This document shows, piece by piece, positions 25,417-35,100 of a stretch of DNA of 64,000 bases. Source of the DNA: an uncultured Bacteroidota bacterium (GTDB lineage: Bacteria; Bacteroidota; Bacteroidia; Bacteroidales; P3). A program made the translations under genes and the position numbers. The notes beneath the pieces are model-generated. The model was not told the origin of the DNA and did no database searches. It worked only from the letters and a program-made list of their open reading frames with translations. Location: positions 150,808 to 214,807 of the forward strand of contig CADAQX010000001.1 of NCBI GenBank assembly GCA_902790215.1. The letters are read 5' to 3'. The stretch's first letter is position 1. Each line of letters opens with the position of its first letter.

Positions 25417-26060
25417 GACTTATCTCTGTTTACTGCGCCTTGCGCCACACGGACATACCACCCTATGGCGCAGCAGAGCAGCAGCGTGGCAACGATTGAG
25501 AGCAGGATGACCAAGAGTCTTGGCGCGGTGCGGTGGGCGACGCCCGCCTCGGCGGGATTAAGCACCTCGATGTATTTGACGCCTCCGGCGGCATCGGCAA
25601 GGAGTATAGCGCGCCGGTCGGCAAACGCTTTGACCAAAGCCTGTATGCTGTCGGACTGCGGCAGGAGCAGCAGCGAGTCGATCTGGCGGGAATATTCCCG
25701 GGCTTTCATCCCACAGGCCTTGTCGGCATAGCGGCAGACGGTGTCGCAGAAAAGGGTGAAAAGCGTGCGGGCAGTGGTTTCTGCCTCTCTGGCATCGGCA
25801 CTGCGGACACGCAACGTTATCTTCTCCGTTCCGTCACACCCCGTTTCCACCTCGCCGCTGAAGGCCGTGGAGAGGCTGTCGAGCCAGCCGCACAAAGCCC
25901 TGCCGTCCACCAATTCCAAGCCGTTCAGCACCGCTTCGGGCTGGTCGATGTTCTTGCGGTAGTCGCGTATACGCATTTCATAGCGTGCCTCATGGCAGGG
26001 AACCCAGGGCAACTCGGCGGTGGATAGCAACGCCACCACTGCCATAACGGCACACGCCAC
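25413..26060 (-). CDS. Wzz-like chain-length protein (two-TM periplasmic)
   Basis: 215 residues. There is one hydrophobic segment near the N-terminus, a soluble middle (EARYEMRIRDYRKNIDQPEA to SDSIQALVKAFADRRAILLA), a Pro-containing IEVLNPAEAGVAHRTAPRL, and a second helix (LLVILLSIVATLLLCCAIGW). This two-helix plan with a proline just before TM2 is that of chain-length determinants. The middle domain is much shorter than in classical Wzz. GTG start at 26060; the frame stays open about 20 codons upstream without a standard start. First gene of the wzz-wzy-wzx-like operon. Confidence 0.6.
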   Translation of the reverse strand: MACAVMAVVALLSTAELPWVPCHEARYEMRIRDYRKNIDQPEAVLNGLELVDGRALCGWLDSLSTAFSGEVETGCDGTEKITLRVRSADAREAETTARTLFTLFCDTVCRYADKACGMKAREYSRQIDSLLLLPQSDSIQALVKAFADRRAILLADAAGGVKYIEVLNPAEAGVAHRTAPRLLVILLSIVATLLLCCAIGWYVRVAQGAVNRDKS

Positions 26061-26134
26061 TATGGTTTTGATTGTGCTATTGTGCAGACGTTTGATTGCG
26101 TTAGTATTACTTACACCTTAATGCACCAACGCCC

Positions 26135-26362
26135 TTAAATCTCCTCGGGGACACAGGTCTTGTTCATGATGTCGCCGGTCGAGTCATGTGCTGCCCATTC
26201 TGCGTTGAGTTCGGAGCAGTTCGAGTGGCTGCCCAGCGGCTCAAGCCCCACGGCGGGAGTTTCGTTGATGCGGAAAGTGGTGCATTTGCAACGTTTTTCC
26301 TTGCAGCCGACAAGGCCGGCAATGAAGAGCAGCATGGCTGCAACAACAAGTATCTTTTTCAT
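26135..26362 (-). CDS. Small cysteine-rich lipoprotein
   Basis: 75 residues. The signal peptide ends in FIAGLVGCKEK (lipobox LVGC, Cys20). The mature 56 residues hold four more Cys (RCKCTTFR, NCSEL, TCVPEE). No family recognised. It lies between lpxA and the Wzz-like gene, 40 bp after the lpxA stop. Confidence 0.6.
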   Translation of the reverse strand: MKKILVVAAMLLFIAGLVGCKEKRCKCTTFRINETPAVGLEPLGSHSNCSELNAEWAAHDSTGDIMNKTCVPEEI

Positions 26363-26402
26363 ATTTCGGTATATTAATATATTACGATGTATTTCTGTGC
26401 TG

Positions 26403-27185
26403 TTACCGTTTCATGAACGTGTAGCCCTTCATGAGGCCGGTGTTGGCGCTGCCGATAAAGCTGAGCACCTGCTTGCCCTCGTCGGTGTGGCCGTAGCGCT
26501 CCTTGATTTCCTCCACGGCATGGCTGATGGTGTAGCCTTTCTGGAAGACAAAGCGGTAGATGTCGGTGATATTGTTGATGGTTTCGCGGCTGAAGCCCCT
26601 GCGCTGCAGGCCGAGCGAGTTGACTCCGGCATAGGAAATGGGGTAGCGTGCCGCCTTGACAAAGGGCGGGATATCCTTGTCGACAAGCGAGCCCCCGGCG
26701 GTGATGACGTGCGAGCCTATATGGATAAACTGCAGGCAGGCTGTCTTGCCGCCCAGGATGACGTAGTCGCCCAGCACGATATGACCGGCCAGGGTGGCGT
26801 TGTTGGCCAGGATGCAGTTGCTGCCCACTATGCAGTCGTGCGCCACATGGACGTAGGCCATGAGCAGGTTGTTGCTGCCGATTACCGTGCGGCCCGAGGC
26901 CGAGGTGCCGCGGTTGATGGTGCAGCACTCGCGGATGACGTTGTTGTCGCCAATCTCGCAGGTGGTGTACTCTCCGGCAAACTTCAGGTCCTGCGGCACT
27001 GCCGAGATAACCGAGCCGGGGAAGATGTGGCAGTTCTTGCCGATGCGTGCACCGGGATAGATAACCACGTTGGGTTCGATGACCGTGTTGTCGCCGATGA
27101 CCACATCGTCGCAGATGGTGGTGAAATTGCCTACCGTGACGTTGCTGCCGAGGCGTGCGTTGGGGTGTATGTCGTTCAATTGCAT
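26403..27185 (-). CDS. lpxA: UDP-N-acetylglucosamine O-acyltransferase
   Basis: 260 residues, standard LpxA length. It has hexapeptide repeats from residue 5 (HPNARLGSNVTVGNFTTICD), the His loop AYVHVAHDCIVGSNCILAN with catalytic His, GGKTACLQFIHIGSHVITAG, and the helical C-terminal domain with GVNSLGLQRRGFSRETINNI. It transfers the 3-hydroxyacyl chain to UDP-GlcNAc, first step of lipid A synthesis, in the cytoplasm. It follows lpxC by 27 bp. In many Bacteroidales a FabZ domain is fused to LpxC just ahead of lpxA; it is absent here. Confidence 0.97.
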   Translation of the reverse strand: MQLNDIHPNARLGSNVTVGNFTTICDDVVIGDNTVIEPNVVIYPGARIGKNCHIFPGSVISAVPQDLKFAGEYTTCEIGDNNVIRECCTINRGTSASGRTVIGSNNLLMAYVHVAHDCIVGSNCILANNATLAGHIVLGDYVILGGKTACLQFIHIGSHVITAGGSLVDKDIPPFVKAARYPISYAGVNSLGLQRRGFSRETINNITDIYRFVFQKGYTISHAVEEIKERYGHTDEGKQVLSFIGSANTGLMKGYTFMKR

Positions 27186-27212
27186 TTTCTTGTGGATATA
27201 AATTATAAGGTG

Positions 27213-28133
27213 TTACGACCTGTTTGATTCTATGTACTCTATAAGGTATTTCGAAAAAGCGGCATTGGCTTTGTGGCCGGGTTTGAAGACGGAGAAGTGT
27301 CCGTTGAGGGGCATGCCCACCAGGCGCACATCGCCGATAAAGTCGAGCAGCTTGTGCCGCGCGGGCTCGTTGGGATAATAGGGGTCGGTGGTGTTGAGCA
27401 CCCCGTCGTGCACCCTGAACTGCGAAGCGTCTTTGTGGAAAGTGCGCTCCAGCCGGCGCAACTGCCGCGAGCCGAGCTCCTTGTTCACATACACCAGGGC
27501 GTTGTCGAGACTGCCTCCCTTGATGAGGTTGAGGTGCAGCAGCGGCTCTATTTCGTGCAGGAAAACAAAGGTGCGGCACGGGGCAATGCCCGAGGCATAC
27601 TGGTCGAGATTGTCCAGGTGTGCCGACTGCCGGCCGATGACGCTGTCGGGGAAATCTATCACACAGTTGACCGAGAAGCATTCGCCCGGCTCCACATCGT
27701 AGAGCGAGCCCGTGGGCTTGTACTCGAAATGTAGTTTCTCCTTGAAGGAATACACCTTGCGCTCGGCATCCTGCTGGCATACCCCCACACGCGTAAGCTG
27801 CATCATCCACGGGCGGGCAGAGCCGTCCAGGATGGGCACCTCGCCGCCGTCCAGCTCTATCAGGGCATTGTCAATCTGGCAGCCGTGCAACGCCGACATC
27901 AGGTGTTCGATGGTTGCCACACTGTGGCGTCCGCTCCCGATAGTGGTGCCACGGCTTGTCTCGCTGACATTGGTTGCCAGGGCTGGCTCGGTGACAATAT
28001 TGAAGCGGTCGGTACGCCTGAAGGCAATGCCGAAATCGGGCGGTGCCGGACGCACCGTCACCGTCACCGTACGGCCTGTGTGCAGCCCCATGCCCGTCAT
28101 GCGGAACTCCTTGCCTATCGTAGTCTGCTTCAT
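27213..28133 (-). CDS. lpxC: UDP-3-O-acyl-N-acetylglucosamine deacetylase, no FabZ fusion
   Basis: 306 residues from the ATG at 28133 (MKQTTIGKEFRMTGMGLHTG). That start overlaps the upstream stop by 4 bp; a longer ORF start at 28301 lies inside the neighbour and is rejected. The zinc-binding His of TIEHLMSALHG and the later His/Asp of ARHKLLDFIGDVRLVG are present. So are ELDGGEVPILDGSA and the catalytic His region MPLNGHFSVFKPGHKANAAF. It commits UDP-GlcNAc to lipid A. It ends at the normal LpxC C-terminus (FSKYLIEYIESNRS), whereas Bacteroides enzymes continue into a FabZ domain. Confidence 0.97.
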   Translation of the reverse strand: MKQTTIGKEFRMTGMGLHTGRTVTVTVRPAPPDFGIAFRRTDRFNIVTEPALATNVSETSRGTTIGSGRHSVATIEHLMSALHGCQIDNALIELDGGEVPILDGSARPWMMQLTRVGVCQQDAERKVYSFKEKLHFEYKPTGSLYDVEPGECFSVNCVIDFPDSVIGRQSAHLDNLDQYASGIAPCRTFVFLHEIEPLLHLNLIKGGSLDNALVYVNKELGSRQLRRLERTFHKDASQFRVHDGVLNTTDPYYPNEPARHKLLDFIGDVRLVGMPLNGHFSVFKPGHKANAAFSKYLIEYIESNRS

Positions 28134-29689
28134 GGTATCGGTTGGAATTGGAAATCCGTCATGCGGTACAGCAAGGCGTTCTGGTTCTCGAAGCCATAGT
28201 CCTGACGGTCGTGCGCGAACGACAGCGGATAGATAACCCCTTCGGGTGCAGGAATCACCGGCGACGTGAAGAAAGCCGTGCCCTTCTGCTGCAGACCCCA
28301 CACAAAGTAGAGGATAATATCGTTGGCCATGCCGGCATAGGTGCTGGTAGGCTCGGTTTTATATCGGTCGCGGAAAGTCTCGACAAAGTCCTTGTGGCTG
28401 GGAGTGGTCATGTGCCAGTCGCCATAGAACGTGTGGTAGTTCACACTCTGCAGCTGCGAGAAATCAACGTCGCTGTACTGCGCCGACCAGTCGTCGAAAG
28501 TGAACAGATAGGGCGTTCTCGACTTGATGGACGACAGCTTGTTGAGGAGCTGCGACACATAGATGCGGTTCTTCGACTTGTCCTGGTCATAGACACTCAC
28601 AACAACCGACTGGGGAGTGTTCTTCAGCATAGAGGTGAATTTGGCCGACTGCGCCCAGTCCACCAGCGTGTACTCCATGCCCTGAATCCTGTCCATCTCG
28701 GCCGTGAGGGCATTGATGCTCCGCTTCTCGGCCTTGGCGCCCGAATGCACCACATACACGTGTGCCGAAGGCAGCGTGCGGCGTATGGCCAGCACCGTCT
28801 GCCGGGCGCGCGCCTCGCACGAAGGGAGGCACTTGAACACATACGGGTTGTCCTTCACAATCTCCTGCCGGTCCGACACGGGATTGACAATAAACAGCTG
28901 CGCTTCGCGTGCCAAGGCTGCGGCCTTCTCGAAAGGCTGCCTCGTGAGCAAGGCAATCAACAGGTCCGACTGCGCCACATTGTGGCTCACAAACGCCCTC
29001 TCCACCGCCTCGGCAGTGGGCTCCTCCACATCCACCACATTCAGCACCACATTGCAGCCCATCCGCTCCAGCCTCTCCAACCCGATAAGCAGACCCTCGT
29101 AAAACTGGATAAACTCCAGGCTCTTATAAGTAATCTTGCCGCGCTGCTCCACATCGAACTTCGAGGTGGAAATCTTGTCCATCTGGCTGAGGCACAACGG
29201 CATCATCAGCGACACCACGATACTCTGCGGGTTCACCCTCTGCCTCACGGCTGCCGACGGGCCCTGCGGGGCTGCGGGCTCCGCGCTCCTGCCGGCACCC
29301 GCCTCCTGGCCGCTCGTTGCGGGCTTGGCCTCGGCGGCTGTGCCTGGGGCGGTGGCGGCCGGCGTTGCCGTCTCAGCCTGTCCCGTGGCGGGAGGCGCCA
29401 CACTGCCGTCGGGCAGCTTCTGCCCTTTGCAGGGCAGCCACACCGTGTCCCCAACCTGCAGGAAATGGATATCCTTCTTCGTGATAGCCTCCACCTCCTT
29501 CAGACCGTAGGCACGCGAGATGGCATACACCGTCTGCCCCTGCTCCACGACATGGACAAAATAGCGCTTGCCATTCACCACCTGGGTCCTGTGCGAGACC
29601 TTCACGGCCACGCCGCCCTTCATCTGCGCCATTGCCGTCGTCCCCGCCACCATGAGCAGTATCATATATAGGACAATCCTTTTCTTCAT
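28130..29689 (-). CDS. LysM protein with periplasmic-binding-protein-like domain
   Basis: 519 residues from the ATG at 29689, where the signal peptide starts (MKKRIVLYMILLMVAGTTAM, then AQ). A LysM motif occupies about residues 42-88 (FVHVVEQGQTVYAISRAYGL to LQVGDTVWLP). An Ala/Pro/Thr-rich linker spans about 95-150. Then comes a type-I periplasmic-binding fold (SLEFIQFYEGLLIGLERLER, SHNVAQSDLLIALLTRQPF, HVYVVHSGAKAEKRSINALT). It likely binds peptidoglycan in the periplasm; ligand unknown. First in the lpxC-lpxA operon, with a 4-bp overlap. Confidence 0.8.
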   Translation of the reverse strand: MKKRIVLYMILLMVAGTTAMAQMKGGVAVKVSHRTQVVNGKRYFVHVVEQGQTVYAISRAYGLKEVEAITKKDIHFLQVGDTVWLPCKGQKLPDGSVAPPATGQAETATPAATAPGTAAEAKPATSGQEAGAGRSAEPAAPQGPSAAVRQRVNPQSIVVSLMMPLCLSQMDKISTSKFDVEQRGKITYKSLEFIQFYEGLLIGLERLERMGCNVVLNVVDVEEPTAEAVERAFVSHNVAQSDLLIALLTRQPFEKAAALAREAQLFIVNPVSDRQEIVKDNPYVFKCLPSCEARARQTVLAIRRTLPSAHVYVVHSGAKAEKRSINALTAEMDRIQGMEYTLVDWAQSAKFTSMLKNTPQSVVVSVYDQDKSKNRIYVSQLLNKLSSIKSRTPYLFTFDDWSAQYSDVDFSQLQSVNYHTFYGDWHMTTPSHKDFVETFRDRYKTEPTSTYAGMANDIILYFVWGLQQKGTAFFTSPVIPAPEGVIYPLSFAHDRQDYGFENQNALLYRMTDFQFQPIP

Positions 29690-29728
29690 AGTTAATCTTA
29701 ACCTTTTATCGTTATTCGTAGATATGTT

Positions 29729-29773
29729 GTGCGGCAGCAACTTTCAATTTTCACTTTTCAATTTTCACTTTTC
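29729..29773. repeat. Heptamer-type repeat with GTTGCTGCCGCAC core (copy 1, inverted)
   Basis: Reading the minus strand: AAAATTGAAAGTTGCTGCCG then CAC, with TTTTCAC/TTTTCAA units beside it. The same core occurs at 31477 and 39331. It fills the gap between guaA and the LysM gene. Confidence 0.65.
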
Positions 29774-29774
29774 C

Positions 29775-31301
29775 TCATTCCCATTCAATAGTTGCCGGGG
29801 GCTTCGAGCTGATGTCGTACACCACGCGGTTCACACCCTTCACCCGGTTGATGATGTCGTTCGACACCTTCGCCAGGAACTCGTAGGGCAGATGGCACCA
29901 GTCCGCCGTCATGCCGTCCACGCTCTCCACGGCGCGCAAGGCCACGACGCTCTCATACGTGCGCTCGTCGCCCATCACGCCCACACTCTGCACCGGCAGC
30001 AGCATGCAGCCCGCCTGCCACACCTTGTCGTACAAATCCCACTCGCGCAGGCCGCGGACAAAGATGTCGTCCACCTCCTGCAGGATGTGTACCTTCTCCG
30101 GCGTCACATCGCTCAGGATGCGGATGGCCAGCCCCGGACCGGGGAACGGATGGCGTCCAATCAGTTCCTGCTTGATGCCCAGCTGGCGACCCACGCGGCG
30201 CACCTCGTCCTTGAACAGGCTGCGCAGCGGCTCCACCAGCTGCAGCTTCATATAGTCAGGCAAGCCGCCCACATTGTGGTGGCTCTTGATGGTCTGCGAC
30301 GGTCCCTTCACCGAGCTTGACTCGATTACATCGGGATAGATAGTGCCCTGACCCAGCCATTTGGCATCGGTGATGAGCTTCGCCTCCGCGTCAAACACAT
30401 CGATAAAGGTCTTGCCTATCGCCTTGCGCTTCTTCTCTGGGTCGGTGACACCGGCCAGCACACTGTAGAAACGCTCCTTGGCATCCACGCCCTTCACGTT
30501 CAACCCCATGTCGCGATACGACTCCAGCACCCCCTCGAACTCATTCTTGCGCAGCAGACCGTTATCCACAAAGATGCAGTGCAGCTGGTGCCCGATGGCG
30601 CGGTTCAGCAGCACGGCGGCCACAGTCGAATCCACGCCGCCGCTCAATCCCAGCACCACCTTGTCGCCGCCCACCTTCTGGCGCAACTCGGCCACAGTGG
30701 TCTCGATAAACGACTCAGGCGTCCACGACTGGTCGCAGCCGCAGATATCCACCACGAAATTCCTCAGCAGCGTCAGGCCGTCCACCGAGTGGTGCACCTC
30801 CGGGTGGAACTGGATGGCATAGGTCTGCTCCCCCTCAAACTGGTAACCGGCATACCTCACACTGTCCGTCGAGCAAATCACGCGGCAGTTCTCCGGCAGC
30901 CGCTCAATGGTGTCGCCGTGGCTCATCCACACCTGGCTGCCCACCGGCACACCCCTCATCAACGGGCTTTCGCCGTCCACAAACTGCAGATTGGCGCGGC
31001 CGTACTCCCTTGTGGCCGACTGCTGCACACTGCCGCCGCCCCACTTGGCCAGATACTGGGCTCCGTAGCACACCGCCAGCAACGGCAGGCGCCCTTTGAT
31101 ATCCGTCATGTCCGGCACCGGAGCGTCCGGCGCGTTGCAGCTGTACGGGCTGCCGGAAAAAACCACACCCTTCACATCCCCCGTCAACGCGGGAATCTTG
31201 TTGAACGGATGTATTTCGCAATAAATATTCAGCTCGCGAATCTTGCGGGCAATCAGCTGAGTGTATTGAGAGCCAAAGTCTAAGATAATAATTGTATCCA
31301 T
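29775..31301 (-). CDS. guaA: GMP synthase (glutamine-hydrolysing)
   Basis: 508 residues, full length. The class I amidotransferase domain comes first: [18 protein letters not shown], nucleophile Cys78 in [11 protein letters not shown], and His/Glu in [11 protein letters not shown]. Then the ATP pyrophosphatase P-loop [16 protein letters not shown] and the dimerisation domain ([41 protein letters not shown]). It converts XMP to GMP in the cytoplasm. Single gene with a -7 promoter at 31325. Confidence 0.98.
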   Translation of the reverse strand: MDTIIILDFGSQYTQLIARKIRELNIYCEIHPFNKIPALTGDVKGVVFSGSPYSCNAPDAPVPDMTDIKGRLPLLAVCYGAQYLAKWGGGSVQQSATREYGRANLQFVDGESPLMRGVPVGSQVWMSHGDTIERLPENCRVICSTDSVRYAGYQFEGEQTYAIQFHPEVHHSVDGLTLLRNFVVDICGCDQSWTPESFIETTVAELRQKVGGDKVVLGLSGGVDSTVAAVLLNRAIGHQLHCIFVDNGLLRKNEFEGVLESYRDMGLNVKGVDAKERFYSVLAGVTDPEKKRKAIGKTFIDVFDAEAKLITDAKWLGQGTIYPDVIESSSVKGPSQTIKSHHNVGGLPDYMKLQLVEPLRSLFKDEVRRVGRQLGIKQELIGRHPFPGPGLAIRILSDVTPEKVHILQEVDDIFVRGLREWDLYDKVWQAGCMLLPVQSVGVMGDERTYESVVALRAVESVDGMTADWCHLPYEFLAKVSNDIINRVKGVNRVVYDISSKPPATIEWE

Positions 31302-31324
31302 ACTTCACCTAACTTAATAAAAAG

Positions 31325-31332
31325 CAAAGATA
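31325..31332 (-). promoter_or_regulatory. -7 promoter element of guaA
   Basis: TATCTTTG on the minus strand, 23 bp before the guaA ATG, giving a very short leader. Confidence 0.75.
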
Positions 31333-31364
31333 CAAAAAAAAATCATAATAACGCAAAATAATGT

Positions 31365-31404
31365 GAAGAAGAGAGTGTCCTTTAATTTTGGGACACCCTC
31401 TTTG
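31365..31404. repeat. Terminator-like hairpin also found near the right window end
   Basis: AGAGAGTGTCC...GGGACACCCTCTTT forms an imperfect hairpin. The reverse orientation of nearly the same sequence lies at 63907-63950. It is not positioned behind a gene here, being upstream of guaA, and could be a solo end of a mobile element. Confidence 0.5.
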
Positions 31405-31456
31405 ATTGCTTGATTGTTTGAAAAATGAAAATGAAATATTGCTTGAATGCTTGACG

Positions 31457-31538
31457 AATTGAAAATTGAAAGTTGAAAATTGAAAGTTGCTGCCTCACCC
31501 GGATAATTCTCAACTCTCAACTTTCAACTCTCAACTTC
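31457..31538. repeat. Inverted heptamer-type repeat cluster with GTTGCTGCC core (copy 2)
   Basis: AATTGAAA/AGTTGAAA units at 31457-31489 face TTCTCAAC/TCTCAAC units at 31507-31538, separated by the core GTTGCTGCCTCAC. Together they can fold back on each other. Confidence 0.65.
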
Positions 31539-31575
31539 TTCAAGCAATCAGACAATCAAGCAATACTCTAAACTC

Positions 31576-31821
31576 TCAAGCGTCGTCATTTATTCGTTCC
31601 TTATTCGATCGTTTTCCCATCGTTTTCCGTTTCACAAAGGGAAAAATGAGGGAAAAATATCGAAAAACGGTGGGATAAAGAACGCCGCAACACCGTGCCC
31701 GGAAGGCGCACAGAGTAACGTTGGGGACAAATATGCGACACTTTTGGAACGTTGGCGAAAGTAGGTGAAAGGTGGAGTAATCCCTCACAGAATAAGAAGT
31801 AAATTCCGCGCGAAGCGGCAA
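31576..31821 (-). repeat. Dispersed repeat R1, copy B
   Basis: Minus-strand copy of R1: on the plus strand it starts TCAAGCGTCGTCATTTATTC and ends TTCCGCGCGAAGCGGCAAAC. It has the same internal hairpin region (degenerate here). The gap 31302-32188 otherwise holds simple repeats, a run of nine C at 31940-31948 and the promoter at 31995, and no convincing gene. Confidence 0.8.
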
Positions 31822-31994
31822 ACATCTCACTGTGAACATTGCGCTGACAAACCTTGTCTACGATATGTGCCAATTGGTGCAAACCAAGAAATACCGAACT
31901 GGTTTTTTGTAATACAATAAGCAGAGCATCAAAGAGTTACCCCCCCCCTGTAAAAGAACGGCAAATAATTCATTGCCAAATGAAAAAATAGTCG

Positions 31995-32002
31995 TATCTT
32001 TG
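31995..32002 (+). promoter_or_regulatory. -7 promoter element for the 2054-residue surface protein
   Basis: TATCTTTG with TTG 19 bp upstream. It implies a leader of about 180 nt before the ATG at 32189, unusually long for this window. Confidence 0.65.
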
Positions 32003-32188
32003 CAATCGTAAACAGAACGTTTTCGATAAGCCGAGTGCAGAGGGCAATTGTCCTTTTTTAATTGAGAATTGAGAATCAACTTCCAATTTTCATTTTTTTC
32101 ACCTCCTTGTCACTTTTTTGTCAAAATGTGGCTCTAATCGTGGCAGAAATTAAAAAATGTTGCATCGACACAAATAAAACACACTAAC

Positions 32189-35100
32189 ATGAAAAAAACA
32201 TACATTCTCCTCCTGTTTGCCGCCCTGATGGGTATGGCCAAGGCTCAGAGCCCCGCGTGCGACACTATTAGAAGTTTCCCTTGGGAGGCCGACTTCTCCG
32301 GCGGCCTAGGATGCTGGCAGCAGAGTGGAAATGGCTACTGGACAGCTGCCAACTCACAGGCTATCTATGGACAGCTGAACAGCGGCGTTACATCGACGGG
32401 GTACACTACCATCACCACACCCTTCCTGCAGTTTGGCAATTCCACTAGCAATTTGCGCCTCTGGTGGAAGGACCAGCGCAACGTCATGTACCCGAACTTG
32501 AGGGTGATGGTGCTGAAAGAAAACGGCACACGCGACACCCTCTATAATGCCGACATGGGCAATAGTGGGCAAGGCTATGTGCAGCACAGCGTAAGCCTTG
32601 CCTCCTACGCCAACCAGACGGTGCGCATCGCTTTCGAGGTGAGGCTGTCCGCCGGAGGATACAGCTACCGTGGCACCCTCTCACAGATAGGCATCTATAC
32701 ACAATATGGGCCACTGGGGTCGCTGGCGCTTCCCAAAGTGGCGGCTGTCGGCGACAGCGTGCAGGCAGTGCTCAATCTCACGCGAGGTCAGGCTCCGATA
32801 AGCTACAGCTGGCACAGCACCATGCTTGGCAACCTTGTAGGTGGCGACACCATGCATCTGGTCTATCCCATGTCGGGATGGGACACCCTGACCGTCACGG
32901 CCAGCAATGCCTATGACACGTTGATACGCACGGCTGCGGTGCGCGTCCACGACTGCCAGGCAGCGGCCGCCCTTCCGTGGCGCGAGGACTTCGACGGACT
33001 CGACACGGCGACATACAATGCTTGCTGGGCAATCAGCGGTTGGCAACACCTGAGCAATGGCAGCTATATGTCGATTGTGGACGAGGAGGGGGTGACTACA
33101 AGATACACTCAGCTAATGACCCCCTCGAATTCGACCAATGGCAAGTATATGCTTTCTCCGGCCATAAGCATCCCCTATGCCGATTATGAACACCTGCGGC
33201 TGTGGGTGCAGTGTCGCAGAATGCCAGCCATACGCATTAGCCCCACGGCCAGTCTCGACACGGCCGACTATACCGACACATTGTGCACTGGCGCAAATAC
33301 CACTGTCATGGAGTGGCATCTTTTCGACCTCTCGGCCTATGCTGGGCAAACCATCCGCGTGGGTCTCTTTAGGGATGGTTATCAGGCAAATATCAACTGT
33401 GTGCGCGTGGATTACGACTTGTTGCCGGTGCTGGAACCAATAGATGCGCCTGACCGAAGCCGCACCGACTCCACCGTTACTTGCAGCATTGAGCTGCGGC
33501 GTGGGGCGACGGACGGGCTGGTATACTATTGGCATTCCTCGCTGACAGGCACAACATGGGTGGATAATGGAAGTAGCGGGACGAGTATGTTCAACGTGTT
33601 TTATTCTGTCGGTGGGGTCGATACCGTCACCGTAATAGCGGCCAATGCCTATGGAGCCGACACGGCAGTGCGGATTGTCGAAGTGGCCGACTGCAATCCG
33701 GCTCTCGTCCTGCCTTGGAGAGAAGATTTCTCGTATGGCATAGGCTGTTGGCATCTGACACAAAACGACACATACTACCAGTGGATGAGCACCTACAGCG
33801 GTTCTGGGAACAACAGAAACTGGATTGCCAGTTCGCGGACCAGCGTCTCTACTACAACAGCCGATGCATGGCTTGTCTCCAAGGCTGTCACTATTCCGGC
33901 CGACACGGCATTGGCAGTGCGCCTCTTCTGGAGAGTGGGACTTTCGGTGGCAAACAACTCAAGCGTCTATCGCGTGATGGTGAGTACCGACGCCGACCGT
34001 ACCGATACCAGCGCATACGTCGAACTCTATTGCGACACCAACCTGCTGCCGGGCTGGAACAACATGTCGCAGCGCAGCGTCAGCCTCGCTGCATACGCCG
34101 GGCAGACAATATACATAGCCTTCCGCAACCAGCCCGTTGTGCGCCGTACCGCCTCGTTGTATATCGATGACGTGGAAGTGCGTGCCACCGTTGCGCCCAG
34201 GGTGACGGTGGCTGCCGACAGGAATACCTATTACAACGGCGACACGGCCACCCTTGTAGCAACCATAGAAGAGGGCATCCTTTCTGGCCTCACATATACT
34301 TGGCATTCCACCTTATTGGACAGCACATTTGCTGCAGGCGACACATTGCGCCTATGCTATGGAATATGGGACGGCTGGGATACCGTTACTGTCGTGGCCG
34401 CCAACGCCTACGGCACCGACACGGCCACCGTCGTGGTGCGGTCAGCCTATTGCACCGCCGTCGGAATACCCTTCGACGAGCCTTTCGAGAGCGACAGCAC
34501 CCTCGCCTGTTGGCGCAAGTCGAGCTACTATACGGCTCCCGAAACGGGCGATTGGAGAATAAGTTTAAGCTATGCAGACAACCACCACCATGTGATAGAG
34601 GCCGGCACCTACTACTCCGACATGAATGCATGGCTTGTAAGCCCTGCCATCGACATTCCCGCGGGAGCCACTGGAGTGAATCTCAAGGTGAAAGTGTATG
34701 GTGGCTCGTCGACCTCCAGCACAACATACCTCACCATCTTGGCCTCCACCACAGGTGCTGCCGACACTGCCCGCTTTGTCGATACTCTTCTGCACAATGC
34801 CTACTATCAGGAATGGGTGACCGAGACCCTTTCGCTCAACGCCTACGCCGGACAACAAATCCATCTGGCCTTTGTGCACACGGGCAGCTCCTACTATAGC
34901 TATGGCATCGAACTCGACAGCCTCGGCATATACTACCAATATCAACCGGAGGCGACTCTCTCAGGCGGCGATGTTATGGTGGGCGATACCACCCGCTACG
35001 TTGCCACCATCAACAACTGCGTCTCGACAGGCCTTACCTACACCTGGCACTCTTCCCTGTTGGATACCACGTGGGTTGATAGTTCTCTGGCTCGAATTTC

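Noticed and set aside
24010-25731. 573-codon plus-strand open frame
   Set aside because: Antisense to the Wzy-like and Wzz-like genes, which have coherent membrane topology and ATGA coupling. The plus-strand product is a His/Gln/Glu-rich shadow typical of GC-rich DNA.
26374-27810. 478-codon minus-strand frame over lpxA and lpxC
   Set aside because: Out-of-frame shadow; lpxA and lpxC are unmistakable in the other frames.
28134-28301. 56-residue N-terminal extension of LpxC
   Set aside because: It lies within the upstream LysM gene, and the family start is MKQTTIGKEF with an ATGA overlap.
31576-31839. 87-codon reading frame (…PLRAEFTSYSVRD…NKERINDDA) with a similar frame in the copy at 61 kb
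   Set aside because: The similarity is explained by DNA-level repetition of R1. In copy A the frame is shifted and in copy C it is absent, there is no ribosome site, and the peptide is low in recognisable structure.
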